Source: Streptosporangiales bacterium
GTDB lineage: Bacteria > Actinomycetota > Actinomycetes > Streptosporangiales > WHSR01
Direction of reading: 5' to 3'
NCBI GenBank assembly: GCA_009379995.1
Contig: WHSR01000022.1
Coordinates: 1 to 59,882, forward strand
Length of the DNA: 59,882 nt
Translations under genes and position numbers: made by a program
The notes under the pieces: generated by a model
Told to the model about the DNA's origin: nothing
Databases searched by the model: none
What the model saw: the letters and a program-made list of their open reading frames with translations, nothing else
Shown: piece after piece, positions 32,504 to 40,698 of the stretch
Position numbering within the stretch: the stretch's first letter is position 1
Layout: the number at the start of each line of letters is the position of its first letter

Positions 32504-33394
32504 TCATCTCGACCCGGTGTGGCTGATCCGCTGCAGGGCTGGGACGGCAGCCCCGAGGGTCGCGACCGCCTCCTCGGTCCAAGGGCCGGTGGTGATCACG
32601 ACCACGTGGTCGATCCCGAGCGCCGCGAACGACGCGCATCGCTGGACGAACGATTCCGGCGACTCCCCCGGCTCGAGGCGGCTGGCCAGCGTTTTCTCGA
32701 CGTCGTCGTACGGCCGACCGATCTCCTCGCAGTGCCGCGCAAGGACTGTGAGCTTGTGCGTCACGGTACGGCCGCCGTCGGGAATGTCGAACAGGTTGCA
32801 CGCGTCGGCGTACCTCGCCACCACGGGCAGCGTCCTCTGTTCCCCGGTGCCGCCGATCAGCATCGGCGGATGCGGGAGCCTTAGCGGTCTCGGGCTGGCC
32901 GCCGGGTGCTCCAACCGGTAGTACGTTCCCTCGAACGCCGCATCGTCGCCCGCCCACATCTGGATGGCGAGCCGTACCGTCTCCTCCATCCGCTCGAACC
33001 GCGCGGCGGTCGGCGGAAACGGCAGGCCCATCGCCCGCGCCTCCCCCTCGTGGTAGCCGGCCCCGATCCCGAGCCAGGCCCGTCCTCCGGACAGCACATC
33101 GAGCGTGGTGACGGCCTTGATCAGAAGGGCGGGCGGCCGGTGCGTCACCCCGGTCACCATGGTGCCGAGCCGGATCCGCTCGGTCTGTGCGGAGAGGAAC
33201 CCCAGGGTGGTGTACGCCTCCAGCATCTCCGCGTCGGGTGTGCTGCTGGGGTCGGCCTGGATCAGGTGATCGGCCACCCACACCGTGTCCAGACCGGCCT
33301 CGTCGGCGGCGCGGACTATCCGTCCGAGCTGGGCGCCGATGCCCGCTGGACCGTCCGGCCACGAGAAGTTCGTGATGCTCAGGCTGAGTCGCAT
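32504..33394 (-). CDS. LLM-class (probably F420-dependent) oxidoreductase
   Basis: The 296-residue protein begins MRLSLSITNFSWPDGPAGIG and has AADEAGLDTVWVADHLIQAD, RIRLGTMVTGVTHRPPALLI, LDVLSGGRAWLGIGAGYHEG, HPPMLIGGTGEQRTLPVVAR and FAALGIDHVVVITTGPWTEE. It is a complete F420-type luciferase-like enzyme. This second LLM protein in 60 kb suggests the host makes F420. The substrate is unknown. Confidence 0.87.
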   Translation of the reverse strand: MRLSLSITNFSWPDGPAGIGAQLGRIVRAADEAGLDTVWVADHLIQADPSSTPDAEMLEAYTTLGFLSAQTERIRLGTMVTGVTHRPPALLIKAVTTLDVLSGGRAWLGIGAGYHEGEARAMGLPFPPTAARFERMEETVRLAIQMWAGDDAAFEGTYYRLEHPAASPRPLRLPHPPMLIGGTGEQRTLPVVARYADACNLFDIPDGGRTVTHKLTVLARHCEEIGRPYDDVEKTLASRLEPGESPESFVQRCASFAALGIDHVVVITTGPWTEEAVATLGAAVPALQRISHTGSR

Positions 33395-33458
33395 GGCTAG
33401 ACCTTCCTGCTCCGGGTCGGCCGTCGCATCAGGAGAATCGCCGGTCTCGATGCGCCGG

Positions 33459-33821
33459 CTATCCCGTGAGGGTGCCGTACGCGACGAGGGCGCACACCGC
33501 GAGAATGGCGATGTTGGCCAGGGCGGTCCAGGGCTCGCCGAGCTTGAGGTGGGAAGCAGCTGCCCCGATCATGACCACACCGAACCCGATCGCGGCCATT
33601 GGCGTGAGTACCGGGGCGATGCCGGTCAGTCGCGGCAGAATGCCGACGACACCGAGGAGTTCACAGAAGGCGGTGAGCCGGACGACCGGCATGGGGAACG
33701 GCGCGATGCCGGTCTGGCCGGTCGCGAGCAGGCGTTCCCTGGATTGGCTGATCTTGGCGGTGCCGGAGACGAGGAAGATCGCAGCGAGCAGTCCTTGGCA
33801 GATCCACAGCGCGGCATTCAT
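33459..33821 (-). CDS. DoxX-family membrane protein
   Basis: From ATG 33819-33821 (AGGAGAACCTCG upstream) the protein has 120 residues and four hydrophobic helices: ALWICQGLLAAIFLVSGTAK, PMPVVRLTAFCELLGVVGIL, VLTPMAAIGFGVVMIGAAAS and TALANIAILAVCALVAYGTL. DoxX proteins are quinone/thiol-associated membrane proteins of unclear activity. DoxX genes are among the usual neighbours and targets of ECF41 sigma factors, and here the gene is divergent from such a sigma gene with a matching promoter. Confidence 0.85.
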   Translation of the reverse strand: MNAALWICQGLLAAIFLVSGTAKISQSRERLLATGQTGIAPFPMPVVRLTAFCELLGVVGILPRLTGIAPVLTPMAAIGFGVVMIGAAASHLKLGEPWTALANIAILAVCALVAYGTLTG

Positions 33822-33868
33822 CGAGGTTCTCCTGTCCAAGGTGCGGGTGATGCGCTGTCGGACTTCCG

Positions 33869-33924
33869 GACGCATCCAGGACACTCCGTTGTGACATGTC
33901 ACAGCCAACGGGTCGGGATGCGTC
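33869..33924. promoter_or_regulatory. Symmetric divergent ECF41-type promoter pair
   Basis: The centre TGTGACATGTCACA (33890-33903) is a perfect palindrome, so each strand carries a TGTCACA -35 box. Exactly 17 bp further on each side lies CGTC: 33921-33924 on the plus strand, towards the sigma gene, and 33869-33872 (GACG) on the minus strand, towards doxX. TGTCACA plus CGTC with a 16-17 bp spacer is the known ECF41 promoter type. Leader lengths would be about 50 bp on either side. Confidence 0.85.
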
Positions 33925-33978
33925 GTAACGCCGACGACACCCGCCCCGGACGCGGCGAGGCTGAGACGAGGAGTCAGC

Positions 33979-35388
33979 GTGGGAACGCGAGGACATGGTC
34001 GGGGTCAGCGCCAGGGCCCTGGTCATGAGTATGACCAGGAGTACGACCAGGAGCACGCGGCCCGGGTGTTCACCGCGCACCGACACGTGCTCGTAGGCGT
34101 GGCGTATCGGATCCTGGGTGAGGTGGCCGAAGCCGAGGACGCGGTCCAGGAGGCCTGGCCGCGGTGGGCGGCCGGGGCGAGCCCACGGATCGTGGATGCT
34201 CGGGGGTATCTGATCCGGGTGACGACCCGGCTGGCGATCGACCGGCTACGGCGGCTGAAGGCGCGCCGCGAGGCCTATGTGGGGCCGTGGCTGCCCGAGC
34301 CGCTGTTCCCGGGCCCCGACATCGCCGACGAGATCGAGCTGTCGGAGTCGATTTCGATGGCCATGCTCGTGGTGCTGGAGACGCTGTCGCCGCTGGAGCG
34401 CGCCGTCTTCGTGCTCCGGGAAGCCTTCGCGTTCTGCTACCCCGAGATCGCCGAAACCCTTGGCCGCAGCGAGGATGCGGTACGCCAACTGGCGCACCGG
34501 GCCCGCCGGCACGTCCAGGCCCGCCGGCCGCGGTTCGACACCGACCAGGCCACCCGGCGACGCGTCACCGAGAGGTTCATGGCGGCCTGCCGCGACGCCG
34601 ACCTGCAGGCACTGATGGAGCAGCTCGCTCCCGGGGTCACCCTGGTCGGCGACGGCGGAGGACGGGCCCGCGGCGCTCCGCGCCGGCCGATCCACGGCGC
34701 GGACAAGGTCGCCAGGTTCCTGCACAGCGGTCTGAAGTCTCCCGTCCCCGGCGTCGCCTACCAGTTGGTCACCGCCAATGGCGGTCCCGCCATCCTCATC
34801 ACCATGCAGGGCACGTCGCGCGCCGTGGTGGTGCTCGACGTGGCCGACGAGCTCATCGAGACCATCCACCTCATCGTCAACCCCGACAAGCTGCCGACGA
34901 CAGCAGGACAGGCCGCCATGGACAGGGAAATCCCGCTCGATTCGATCCGCGAGGCCGTACACGCCGAAGGCAGTCGCGCGGACAAGGCCGCCCGCATCGC
35001 CGAGCTTCTGCGCGTCGCCTCCGGGTACCGCTGGGTGGGCATCTACGAGATCGCCGAGAACATGGTGCGCAACCTCGCGTGGAGCGGACCGTCCGCGCCG
35101 GCCCATCCGACGTTCCCCACTTCTCAGGGCCTCACCAGCTCCACCGTCGCCACCAGGGCGACGGTGGTGGTCAATGACGTCACCGCCGACCCTCGCTACC
35201 TTGAGGCCCTCGCGGATACCAGGGCGGAGATGATCGTCCCGATCCTGGACCCGGCAAGCGGCGGGGTCGTCGGGACCATCGATGTGGAAAGCGACCGGGC
35301 GAACGCGTTCTCCCTCACCGACCGGAGGACCTTCGAAGAATGCGCGGAGGCGATTCTCCCGATGTACTCCGCGCCGGTTACGGGGTGA
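33979..35388 (+). CDS. sigJ: ECF41 (SigJ-like) sigma factor with SnoaL domain and an additional C-terminal GAF domain
   Basis: The 469-residue protein has sigma regions 2 and 4 at about 25-190 (VGVAYRILGEVAEAEDAVQE, ARGYLIRVTTRLAIDRLRRL, LSPLERAVFVLREAFAFCYP). Then comes the ECF41 SnoaL-like regulatory domain (about 195-310) with its conserved WLPEP (inside GPWLPEPLF), DGGG (LVGDGGGRARG) and NPDKL (IHLIVNPDKLPTT) signatures. Normal ECF41 proteins end near NPDKL. Here about 155 residues follow, reading IREAVHAEGSRADKAARIAE, LLRVASGYRWVGIYEI, VVVNDVTADPRYLEALADTR and MIVPILDPASGGVVGTIDVE, a GAF domain of the free-Met-sulfoxide-reductase-like group. A sensory ligand is likely. The GTG start has GACGAGGAG upstream. 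Confidence 0.85.
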   Translation: MGTRGHGRGQRQGPGHEYDQEYDQEHAARVFTAHRHVLVGVAYRILGEVAEAEDAVQEAWPRWAAGASPRIVDARGYLIRVTTRLAIDRLRRLKARREAYVGPWLPEPLFPGPDIADEIELSESISMAMLVVLETLSPLERAVFVLREAFAFCYPEIAETLGRSEDAVRQLAHRARRHVQARRPRFDTDQATRRRVTERFMAACRDADLQALMEQLAPGVTLVGDGGGRARGAPRRPIHGADKVARFLHSGLKSPVPGVAYQLVTANGGPAILITMQGTSRAVVVLDVADELIETIHLIVNPDKLPTTAGQAAMDREIPLDSIREAVHAEGSRADKAARIAELLRVASGYRWVGIYEIAENMVRNLAWSGPSAPAHPTFPTSQGLTSSTVATRATVVVNDVTADPRYLEALADTRAEMIVPILDPASGGVVGTIDVESDRANAFSLTDRRTFEECAEAILPMYSAPVTG

Positions 35389-35530
35389 CGCTCGCCGTTT
35401 GCGGCGTCGCCGGGTAGCTCACCTCCGCGACAAGGGTCAGGCCGGCCGCCTCGGCGGTGGCCGAGGCGGCGATCACCGGTACCGCTCCGACCCGGTCCGG
35501 CAGGCGAAAAAGCGAGCGTTCGTCGAACGC
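35378..35530 (-). other. Possible C-terminal gene remnant in the sigma-P450 gap
   Basis: The minus-strand frame reads FDERSLFRLPDRVGAVPVIA, then ASATAEAAGLTLVAEVSYPA and stops at TAA 35378-35380. Codon use looks protein-like, but no start or upstream domain is present. It is the only signal in the 205-bp gap 35389-35593 and is weak. Confidence 0.2.
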
Positions 35531-35593
35531 CGCCGACGCCGGCGGGAGCCGACTTCGCCTAACCGGGCGCGGGGCACGGCGTCAGAAGGCGCG

Positions 35594-36811
35594 TCAGAAG
35601 GTGACGGGAAGGGCGGCGAGGCCGCGCAGGAGTAGGCCGGGGCGCCAGACGAGGTCACCGGGCCGGACGGCGAGCGCAAGGGAAGGGAAGCGGCTGAGCA
35701 GCGCGCCGATGGCGATCTGGCCCTCCATCCGGGCCAGCGGCGCGCCGAGGCAGTAGTGGATGCCGTGGCCGAACGCGACGTGCTGGGCGTCACCGCGGGT
35801 GAGATCGAGCCGGTCGGGCCCGGGGAACCGATCGGGGTCGCGGTCGACCGCGGCCAGCGCCACCAGTACCGGCTCACCGGCGGGGATCGTCACCCCGGCG
35901 ATCTCGACGGGCTCGGCCGTGATGCGGGTCGTCGCGACCTCGACGGGTCCGTCGTAGCGCAGCAGTTCCTCGATCGCGGACGGCAGCAGGCTCGGGTCGT
36001 CTCGCAGCAGGGCAATTTGATCGGGGTGGGTGAGCAGGTGGAACGTCCCGGTGCCGATCAGGTTCACGGTGGTCTCGTGGCCGGCGATGAGCAACAGGAA
36101 GATCATGGAGATCAGCTCGGCCTCGCTCAACCTGTCGTCCTCGTCGCGGGCCGCGGTGAGTGCCGAGAGCAGGTCGTCCGACGGCTCCGCACGCTTGGCG
36201 GCGATCAGCTTCTTGGCGTAGGCGATCAGGCCGGCCACGGCCTCGGGGAGCTCGTCGCGGGTCGCGCGGCCGGAGACGACAGCGTTGGACCACCGGCGGA
36301 AGTCGCCGCGGTCGCCGGACGGTATGCCGAGGAGCTCGCAGATCACGGTGATGGGCAGCGGGAACGCGAACGCCTCGATCAGGTCCGCGCTGCGCTGCTG
36401 CGCCATCGCGTCGAGGAGCTCCGCGGCGATCTGCTCGATACGCGGCCGCAGCGCCTCCACCCGGCGGGCGGTGAAGGCCTTGGTCACCAGCCGACGCAGC
36501 CGGGTGTGGTCGGGAGGATCGAGGTTGAGCATGTGCAGGTTCAGTTCCGGCGGCAGCGCGACGTCGCGCAGGTGGGCGAACCTGCGGATGTCCTTGGCCA
36601 GCCGGGGGTCGGCGAGCAGCTCCCATGCCTCCTCGAACCCGGTGACCGCCCAGGCCCGCAGGCCGGACGGCAGCGTGACCGGGCCGACCGACCGACTCCG
36701 CCGCAGCTGCGCGTAGGCGGGGTAGGGGTCGCGGTGGAAGGCTGGGTCGGAGGGCCAGGGCAGCGGCTCGGGCGGGCCCGGCTCCCGCGCCGCGCCAACG
36801 TGCTCGGCCAT
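35594..36811 (-). CDS. Cytochrome P450 (CYP107-like)
   Basis: The ATG at 36809-36811 gives 405 residues. Present are the I-helix oxygen motif LLIAGHETTVNLIG (about 241-254), the ExxR (E282, R285 in EELLRYDGPVEVATTR), the PERF-like region DRFPGPDRLDLTR, and the haem loop VAFGHGIHYCLGAPLARME with the axial cysteine C354. It is soluble and of bacterial type, and needs a ferredoxin and reductase from elsewhere. The substrate is unknown. A longer open frame upstream of the ATG is antisense to the next gene and is not believed. Confidence 0.92.
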   Translation of the reverse strand: MAEHVGAAREPGPPEPLPWPSDPAFHRDPYPAYAQLRRSRSVGPVTLPSGLRAWAVTGFEEAWELLADPRLAKDIRRFAHLRDVALPPELNLHMLNLDPPDHTRLRRLVTKAFTARRVEALRPRIEQIAAELLDAMAQQRSADLIEAFAFPLPITVICELLGIPSGDRGDFRRWSNAVVSGRATRDELPEAVAGLIAYAKKLIAAKRAEPSDDLLSALTAARDEDDRLSEAELISMIFLLLIAGHETTVNLIGTGTFHLLTHPDQIALLRDDPSLLPSAIEELLRYDGPVEVATTRITAEPVEIAGVTIPAGEPVLVALAAVDRDPDRFPGPDRLDLTRGDAQHVAFGHGIHYCLGAPLARMEGQIAIGALLSRFPSLALAVRPGDLVWRPGLLLRGLAALPVTF

Positions 36812-36969
36812 CGCGACAAACCCCTTCTTCCTCCTGCCGCCGCGCGCTCGGTCGCATGACGCCCGCGCCGGCGCGTGACACCCTCGATCGTGCAGCAGGG
36901 GCTCGCGTCCGACAAGCACGCGGCGAGGGGCCGGGGCATCGCCGTCCCTCGCCGCGTCGCTCGCAATAG

Positions 36970-37419
36970 TTAGCAGTACTTGATTCCCGAGCCGTTCGAC
37001 CAGATGCAGTAGTCCACGACATTCCTGGAGGCGTTCCTGAGGGTCGCCTTGTCGCCGGTATTGTTCCAGACGTACCAGCCGCGGCCCCAATACCGGTGGC
37101 CCGCCGAATTCCTGCCCTTTCCGGTGTGGATCGTCACCGACGACCTGGCCTTCAACGTGAAGGTACCGAACTTGTACACATGGTTGGACCTGTCGCGCAG
37201 CCGCCACCCGGTAAGGTTCCTGGCCTTCCCGCTGACGTTCTTGATCACGACGTATTCGCGGTTCAGCTGCGCGTTGTTGCGCGTGTCCTTGCCGGAGGGG
37301 TCGTATTGGATCTTGCCGAGCCTGATCGCGGGAGCGGCCTCGGCGGCCGGCGTGATCACCAAGAAGCCGCCCAAGAAAATCGCCGAACATGCCGCTAAAA
37401 CTGTGTACCTGAGTCGCAT
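36970..37419 (-). CDS. Secreted lamin-tail-domain (LTD) protein
   Basis: The 149-residue protein has a signal peptide (MRLRYTVLAACSAIFLGGFL, then VITPAAEAAPA with a likely cut after AEA) and an immunoglobulin-like LTD: IRLGKIQYDPSGKDTRNNAQ, LNREYVVIKNVSGKARNLTG, WRLRDRSNHVYKFGTFTLKA and GKGRNSAGHRYWGRGWYVWN. Two cysteines near the end may form a disulfide. LTDs are beta-sandwich modules of extracellular nucleases and other surface proteins. A single-domain form is common in actinomycetes and its job is unknown. Lower G+C than the neighbours suggests a later arrival. Confidence 0.88.
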   Translation of the reverse strand: MRLRYTVLAACSAIFLGGFLVITPAAEAAPAIRLGKIQYDPSGKDTRNNAQLNREYVVIKNVSGKARNLTGWRLRDRSNHVYKFGTFTLKARSSVTIHTGKGRNSAGHRYWGRGWYVWNNTGDKATLRNASRNVVDYCIWSNGSGIKYC

Positions 37420-37761
37420 TCTATCCTCTGATTCGCATGGGTCGCTGGGTCCGATTCATTGCCGTCATCGACCGAATCGCGTAACAGCTCGAGGTTAACT
37501 CCACTATTTTGGATTTCAAGTGATCAAGGGCCCGAGTTTGGGGACCAAGGTCCTGTAACGGCCGCGAAATACTCCGCCGTGCGCCGGAGCTCCCTCCCCC
37601 TGGCCGGCGACTCCGAGTCGCCTCGCGACCCGGCCGCTACCCGGCCCGGCGACGGCAGGCGGTAACGAAGCTCGGGCGAACGGACTACACTGCACCTAGT
37701 AGAGGTTTGTGAAGGCTTTCACAAGCGCACGACCGAAACCCTCGTAGTGGGGGACGATCCC
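37420..37761. other. Promoter region of the quinone/complex I operon, no gene seen
   Basis: This 342-bp gap separates the lamin-tail gene from the geranylgeranyl reductase. It holds a Rex operator at 37707-37724 and, upstream of it, a possible -10 box TACACT at 37685-37690. The left part (37420-37600) is more A+T-rich with no gene-like frame. Confidence 0.7.
37707..37724. promoter_or_regulatory. Rex operator (ROP) before the geranylgeranyl reductase-nuo operon
   Basis: TTGTGAAGGCTTTCACAA is a nearly perfect dyad that matches the Rex site (TTGTG-N8-CACAA) even better than the one at rex. It lies just after the proposed -10 box and 38 bp before the reductase GTG, a position suited to blocking transcription. 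Control of nuo by Rex is known in Streptomyces. Confidence 0.9.
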
Positions 37762-39081
37762 GTGACCGAGACAGCTCCCGCCCAGACCCCAGGGCGGCGG
37801 GACTCCGCTGCGGACGCCGACGTCATAGTGGTCGGCGCCGGACCGGCGGGCTCGACGGCGGCCTACTACCTTGCGGCCGCCGGCCTCGACGTTCTGCTGC
37901 TGGAGAAGACGTCGTTCCCGCGGGAGAAGGTGTGCGGCGACGGGCTCACCCCGCGCGGAGTCCGCTGTCTTGTGGACATGGGGATCGAGCACGACGGCGC
38001 CGGCTGGATACGCAACCAGGGATTGCGAATCCTCGGCGGCGGGATGCGGCTGCAACTTCCGTGGCCGGATCTTGCCACCTATCCCGACTACGGGCTCGTC
38101 CGCACCCGGTACGACTTCGACGAGGTCCTGGTGCACGCCGCGGAGGGTGCCGGGGCGCGCCTGCTGCAGCGCACGGCCGTCACCGGGCCGGTGATCGACG
38201 AGAGCGCCGGGCGCATCGAGGGGGTCACCGCGACGACTGCCGACGGCGGCACGGTGACCTTCCGCGCTCCGCTCGTCGTCGCGGCCGACGGCAACTCCAG
38301 CCGGCTCTCCCTGGCCATGGGCCTGCGCAAGCGGGACGACCGGCCGATGGGAGTGGCCGTACGCCGCTACTACAAGAGCCCCCGCCACGAGGACGACTGG
38401 ATGGAGTCCTGGCTCGAGCTGCGGGACAGCTCACCGGAGGGCCGCGACCGGCTGCTGCCGGGGTACGGCTGGATCTTCGGGGTCGGGGACGGGACCAGCA
38501 ACGTCGGCTGCGGTCTGCTCAACACCAGCGCGTCGTTCCGCAACGTCGACTACAAGAGCCTGCTGCGCGGCTGGCTCGCGGGCACTCCGGAGGAGTGGGG
38601 GTTCACCGAGGAGAACGCCACCGGGCCGATCCGTGGCGCGGCCCTGCCGATGGGTTTCAACCGCACCCCCCACTACACTCGGGGGTTTTTGCTGGTCGGT
38701 GACGCGGGTGGCATGATCAACCCGTTCAACGGCGAGGGCATCGCCTACGCGATGGAATCGGCGGCGCTCGCCGCGGACGTCATCGTCCAGGCGCTGGCCC
38801 GGCCGACCCCCGCGGCTCGGGAACGCGCATTGCAGGCGTACCCTCGTCTGCTGCAAGAACGGTATGGGGGCTACTACACGCTCGGCCGGATCTTTGTGCG
38901 GATCATCGGCCACCCGGAGGTGATGAGGCTCGCGACGCGGCACGGCCTGCCGCATCCGACCCTTATGCGGTTCACGCTCAAGCTGCTGGCGAACCTGACC
39001 GACCCGCGCGGCGGCGACGCGATGGACCGCGTCATCAACGCCATGACCAGGATCGCACCGGCGGCCTACGGGCCCAGGTAA
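37762..39081 (+). CDS. Geranylgeranyl reductase family protein (menaquinone side-chain reductase type)
   Basis: The GTG at 37762 gives 439 residues; a second GTG five codons earlier is less favoured. It begins with the FAD site ADVIVVGAGPAGSTAAYYLA, then FPREKVCGDGLTPRGVRCLV, VVAADGNSSRLSLAMGLRKR, GYGWIFGVGDGTSNVGCGLL and the second FAD motif GFLLVGDAGGMINPFNGEGI. Related enzymes saturate isoprenoid side chains, in actinobacteria one or more units of menaquinone (MenJ-like). It is the first gene of the nuo cluster, 11 bp before nuoA, an arrangement also seen in Streptomyces. Confidence 0.9.
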   Translation: MTETAPAQTPGRRDSAADADVIVVGAGPAGSTAAYYLAAAGLDVLLLEKTSFPREKVCGDGLTPRGVRCLVDMGIEHDGAGWIRNQGLRILGGGMRLQLPWPDLATYPDYGLVRTRYDFDEVLVHAAEGAGARLLQRTAVTGPVIDESAGRIEGVTATTADGGTVTFRAPLVVAADGNSSRLSLAMGLRKRDDRPMGVAVRRYYKSPRHEDDWMESWLELRDSSPEGRDRLLPGYGWIFGVGDGTSNVGCGLLNTSASFRNVDYKSLLRGWLAGTPEEWGFTEENATGPIRGAALPMGFNRTPHYTRGFLLVGDAGGMINPFNGEGIAYAMESAALAADVIVQALARPTPAARERALQAYPRLLQERYGGYYTLGRIFVRIIGHPEVMRLATRHGLPHPTLMRFTLKLLANLTDPRGGDAMDRVINAMTRIAPAAYGPR

Positions 39082-39092
39082 GGAGTGAAGGG

Positions 39093-39452
39093 ATGAACCT
39101 CTACGTACCCATTGCGGTCCTTGCCCTCATCGCCTTCGGCTTCGCCATGTTCTCGCTGGTGGCCAGCACGCTCGCGGGGCCCAAGCGGTTCAACCGGGCC
39201 AAGTCCGAGGCGTACGAGTGCGGCATCGAGCCGACGCCGCAGCCGGTCGGCGGTGGGCGGTTCCCGGTGAAGTACTACCTCACCGCGATGCTGTTCATCG
39301 TCTTCGACATCGAGATCATCTTCCTCTACCCGTGGGCCGTCACCTTCGACGCCCTGGGGATCTTCGGCCTCGTCGAAATGGTGCTGTTCATCGTCGCGGT
39401 TCTGGTCGCATACCTGTACGTCTGGCGACGCGGCGGCCTGGAGTGGGAGTAG
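39093..39452 (+). CDS. nuoA: NADH-quinone oxidoreductase subunit A
   Basis: The 119-residue membrane subunit of complex I has three helices ([20 protein letters not shown], then [20 protein letters not shown] and [16 protein letters not shown]). It includes the conserved [16 protein letters not shown] loop with the quinone-side cysteine. It starts with GGTAAGGAGTGAAGGG before the ATG. It is the first of fourteen nuo genes in the standard order A-N. Confidence 0.97.
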   Translation: MNLYVPIAVLALIAFGFAMFSLVASTLAGPKRFNRAKSEAYECGIEPTPQPVGGGRFPVKYYLTAMLFIVFDIEIIFLYPWAVTFDALGIFGLVEMVLFIVAVLVAYLYVWRRGGLEWE

Positions 39453-39454
39453 CG

Positions 39455-40009
39455 ATGGGTATCGAAGAGAAGCTGCCGAGCGGGTTCTTGCTGACCACCG
39501 TGGAGAAGGCGGCCGGCTGGGCCCGGAAGAACTCGCTGTGGCCGGCGACGTTCGGCCTTGCCTGCTGCGCCATCGAGATGATGGCGACCGGCACCAGCCG
39601 CTACGACCTCGCGCGGTTCGGCATGGAGCGGTTCTCGGCCACGCCGCGGCAGGCCGACCTGATGATCGTTGCCGGACGGGTGAGCCAGAAGATGGCGCCG
39701 GTGCTGCGGCAGGTCTACGACCAGATGGCGAACCCCAAGTGGGTGATCTCCATGGGCGTGTGCGCCTCCAGCGGCGGCATGTTCAACAACTACGCGGTGG
39801 TGCAGGGGGTCGACCATGTGATCCCGGTCGACATGTACCTGCCCGGGTGCCCGCCCCGGCCGGAGATGCTGCTGGATTCCATCCTTAAGCTGCACGACAA
39901 GATCCAGCGGGAGAAGCTGGGCATCCACCGGGCGCAGGCGGTCGAGGAGGCCGAGCGGGACCGGCTGCGCGCCCTTCCGATCGCTTCGCAGCAGGAGCTG
40001 ACGCCATGA
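39455..40009 (+). CDS. nuoB: NADH-quinone oxidoreductase subunit B
   Basis: The 184-residue subunit carries the N2 [4Fe-4S] cluster, whose ligands are the tandem cysteines C37-C38 ([11 protein letters not shown]), C103 ([10 protein letters not shown]) and C132 (LPGCPPRPE). It starts at ATG 39455, 2 bp after nuoA. Four bases of ATGA overlap nuoC. Confidence 0.97.
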   Translation: MGIEEKLPSGFLLTTVEKAAGWARKNSLWPATFGLACCAIEMMATGTSRYDLARFGMERFSATPRQADLMIVAGRVSQKMAPVLRQVYDQMANPKWVISMGVCASSGGMFNNYAVVQGVDHVIPVDMYLPGCPPRPEMLLDSILKLHDKIQREKLGIHRAQAVEEAERDRLRALPIASQQELTP

Positions 40010-40698
40010 GCAACGGCACCGATCCGGACGCCGGGCGGGAGGACCACCCGGTCGTACGCCGGGGCATGTTCGGTGCGAGGACGAGCGGCGACACCTCGGG
40101 ATACGGCCGGCTGCTGGTTCGTCAGCCGGTGCCGCCGAGCACCCCGCGCCCCTTCGGTGGCGGCCTGGACGAGATCGCCGACGAAATGGGCAGGGCGCTC
40201 GAGTCCGCTGGGATGGGCTTCGGCGACGCGATCGAGCGGGTGGTGGCCGACCGGGGGGAGCTGACCTTCCACGTACGGCGGGAGCGGCTTCTCGACGTCG
40301 TGCGGCCGCTCCGCGATGACCCGAAGCTGCGCTTCGAGGTGTGTGCCGGGGTCTCCGGGGTGCACTACCCGAACGACCCCGGGCGCGAGCTGCACGCCGC
40401 GTACCACTTCCTGTCGATCACCCACAACCGCCGGGTGCGCCTTGAGGTGTCCTGCCCGGACGCCGACCCGCACATCCCGTCGATCGTCGAGGTCTACCCG
40501 ACCAACGACTGGCACGAGCGGGAGACCTACGACTTCTTCGGCATCGTCTTCGACGGCCATCCGGCGCTCACCCGGATCGAGATGCCGGATGACTGGAAGG
40601 GTCACCCGCAGCGCAAGGACTACCCGCTCGGCGGCATCCCGGTCGAGTACCGCGGCGCCGAGGTACCTCCGCCGGATGAACGGAGGTCGTACGCATGA
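40006..40698 (+). CDS. nuoC: NADH-quinone oxidoreductase subunit C
   Basis: The 230-residue peripheral-arm subunit contains the 30-kDa signature [20 protein letters not shown], near [18 protein letters not shown], and a C-terminal [12 protein letters not shown]. It is separate from NuoD, as is usual in actinobacteria. It overlaps nuoB and nuoD by 4 bp each. Confidence 0.96.
   Translation: MSNGTDPDAGREDHPVVRRGMFGARTSGDTSGYGRLLVRQPVPPSTPRPFGGGLDEIADEMGRALESAGMGFGDAIERVVADRGELTFHVRRERLLDVVRPLRDDPKLRFEVCAGVSGVHYPNDPGRELHAAYHFLSITHNRRVRLEVSCPDADPHIPSIVEVYPTNDWHERETYDFFGIVFDGHPALTRIEMPDDWKGHPQRKDYPLGGIPVEYRGAEVPPPDERRSYA

Noticed and set aside
36812..37390. Upstream extension of the P450 gene
   Set aside because: The open frame continues but is antisense to the lamin-tail gene and has no P450 sequence; ATG 36809-36811 fits the family length.
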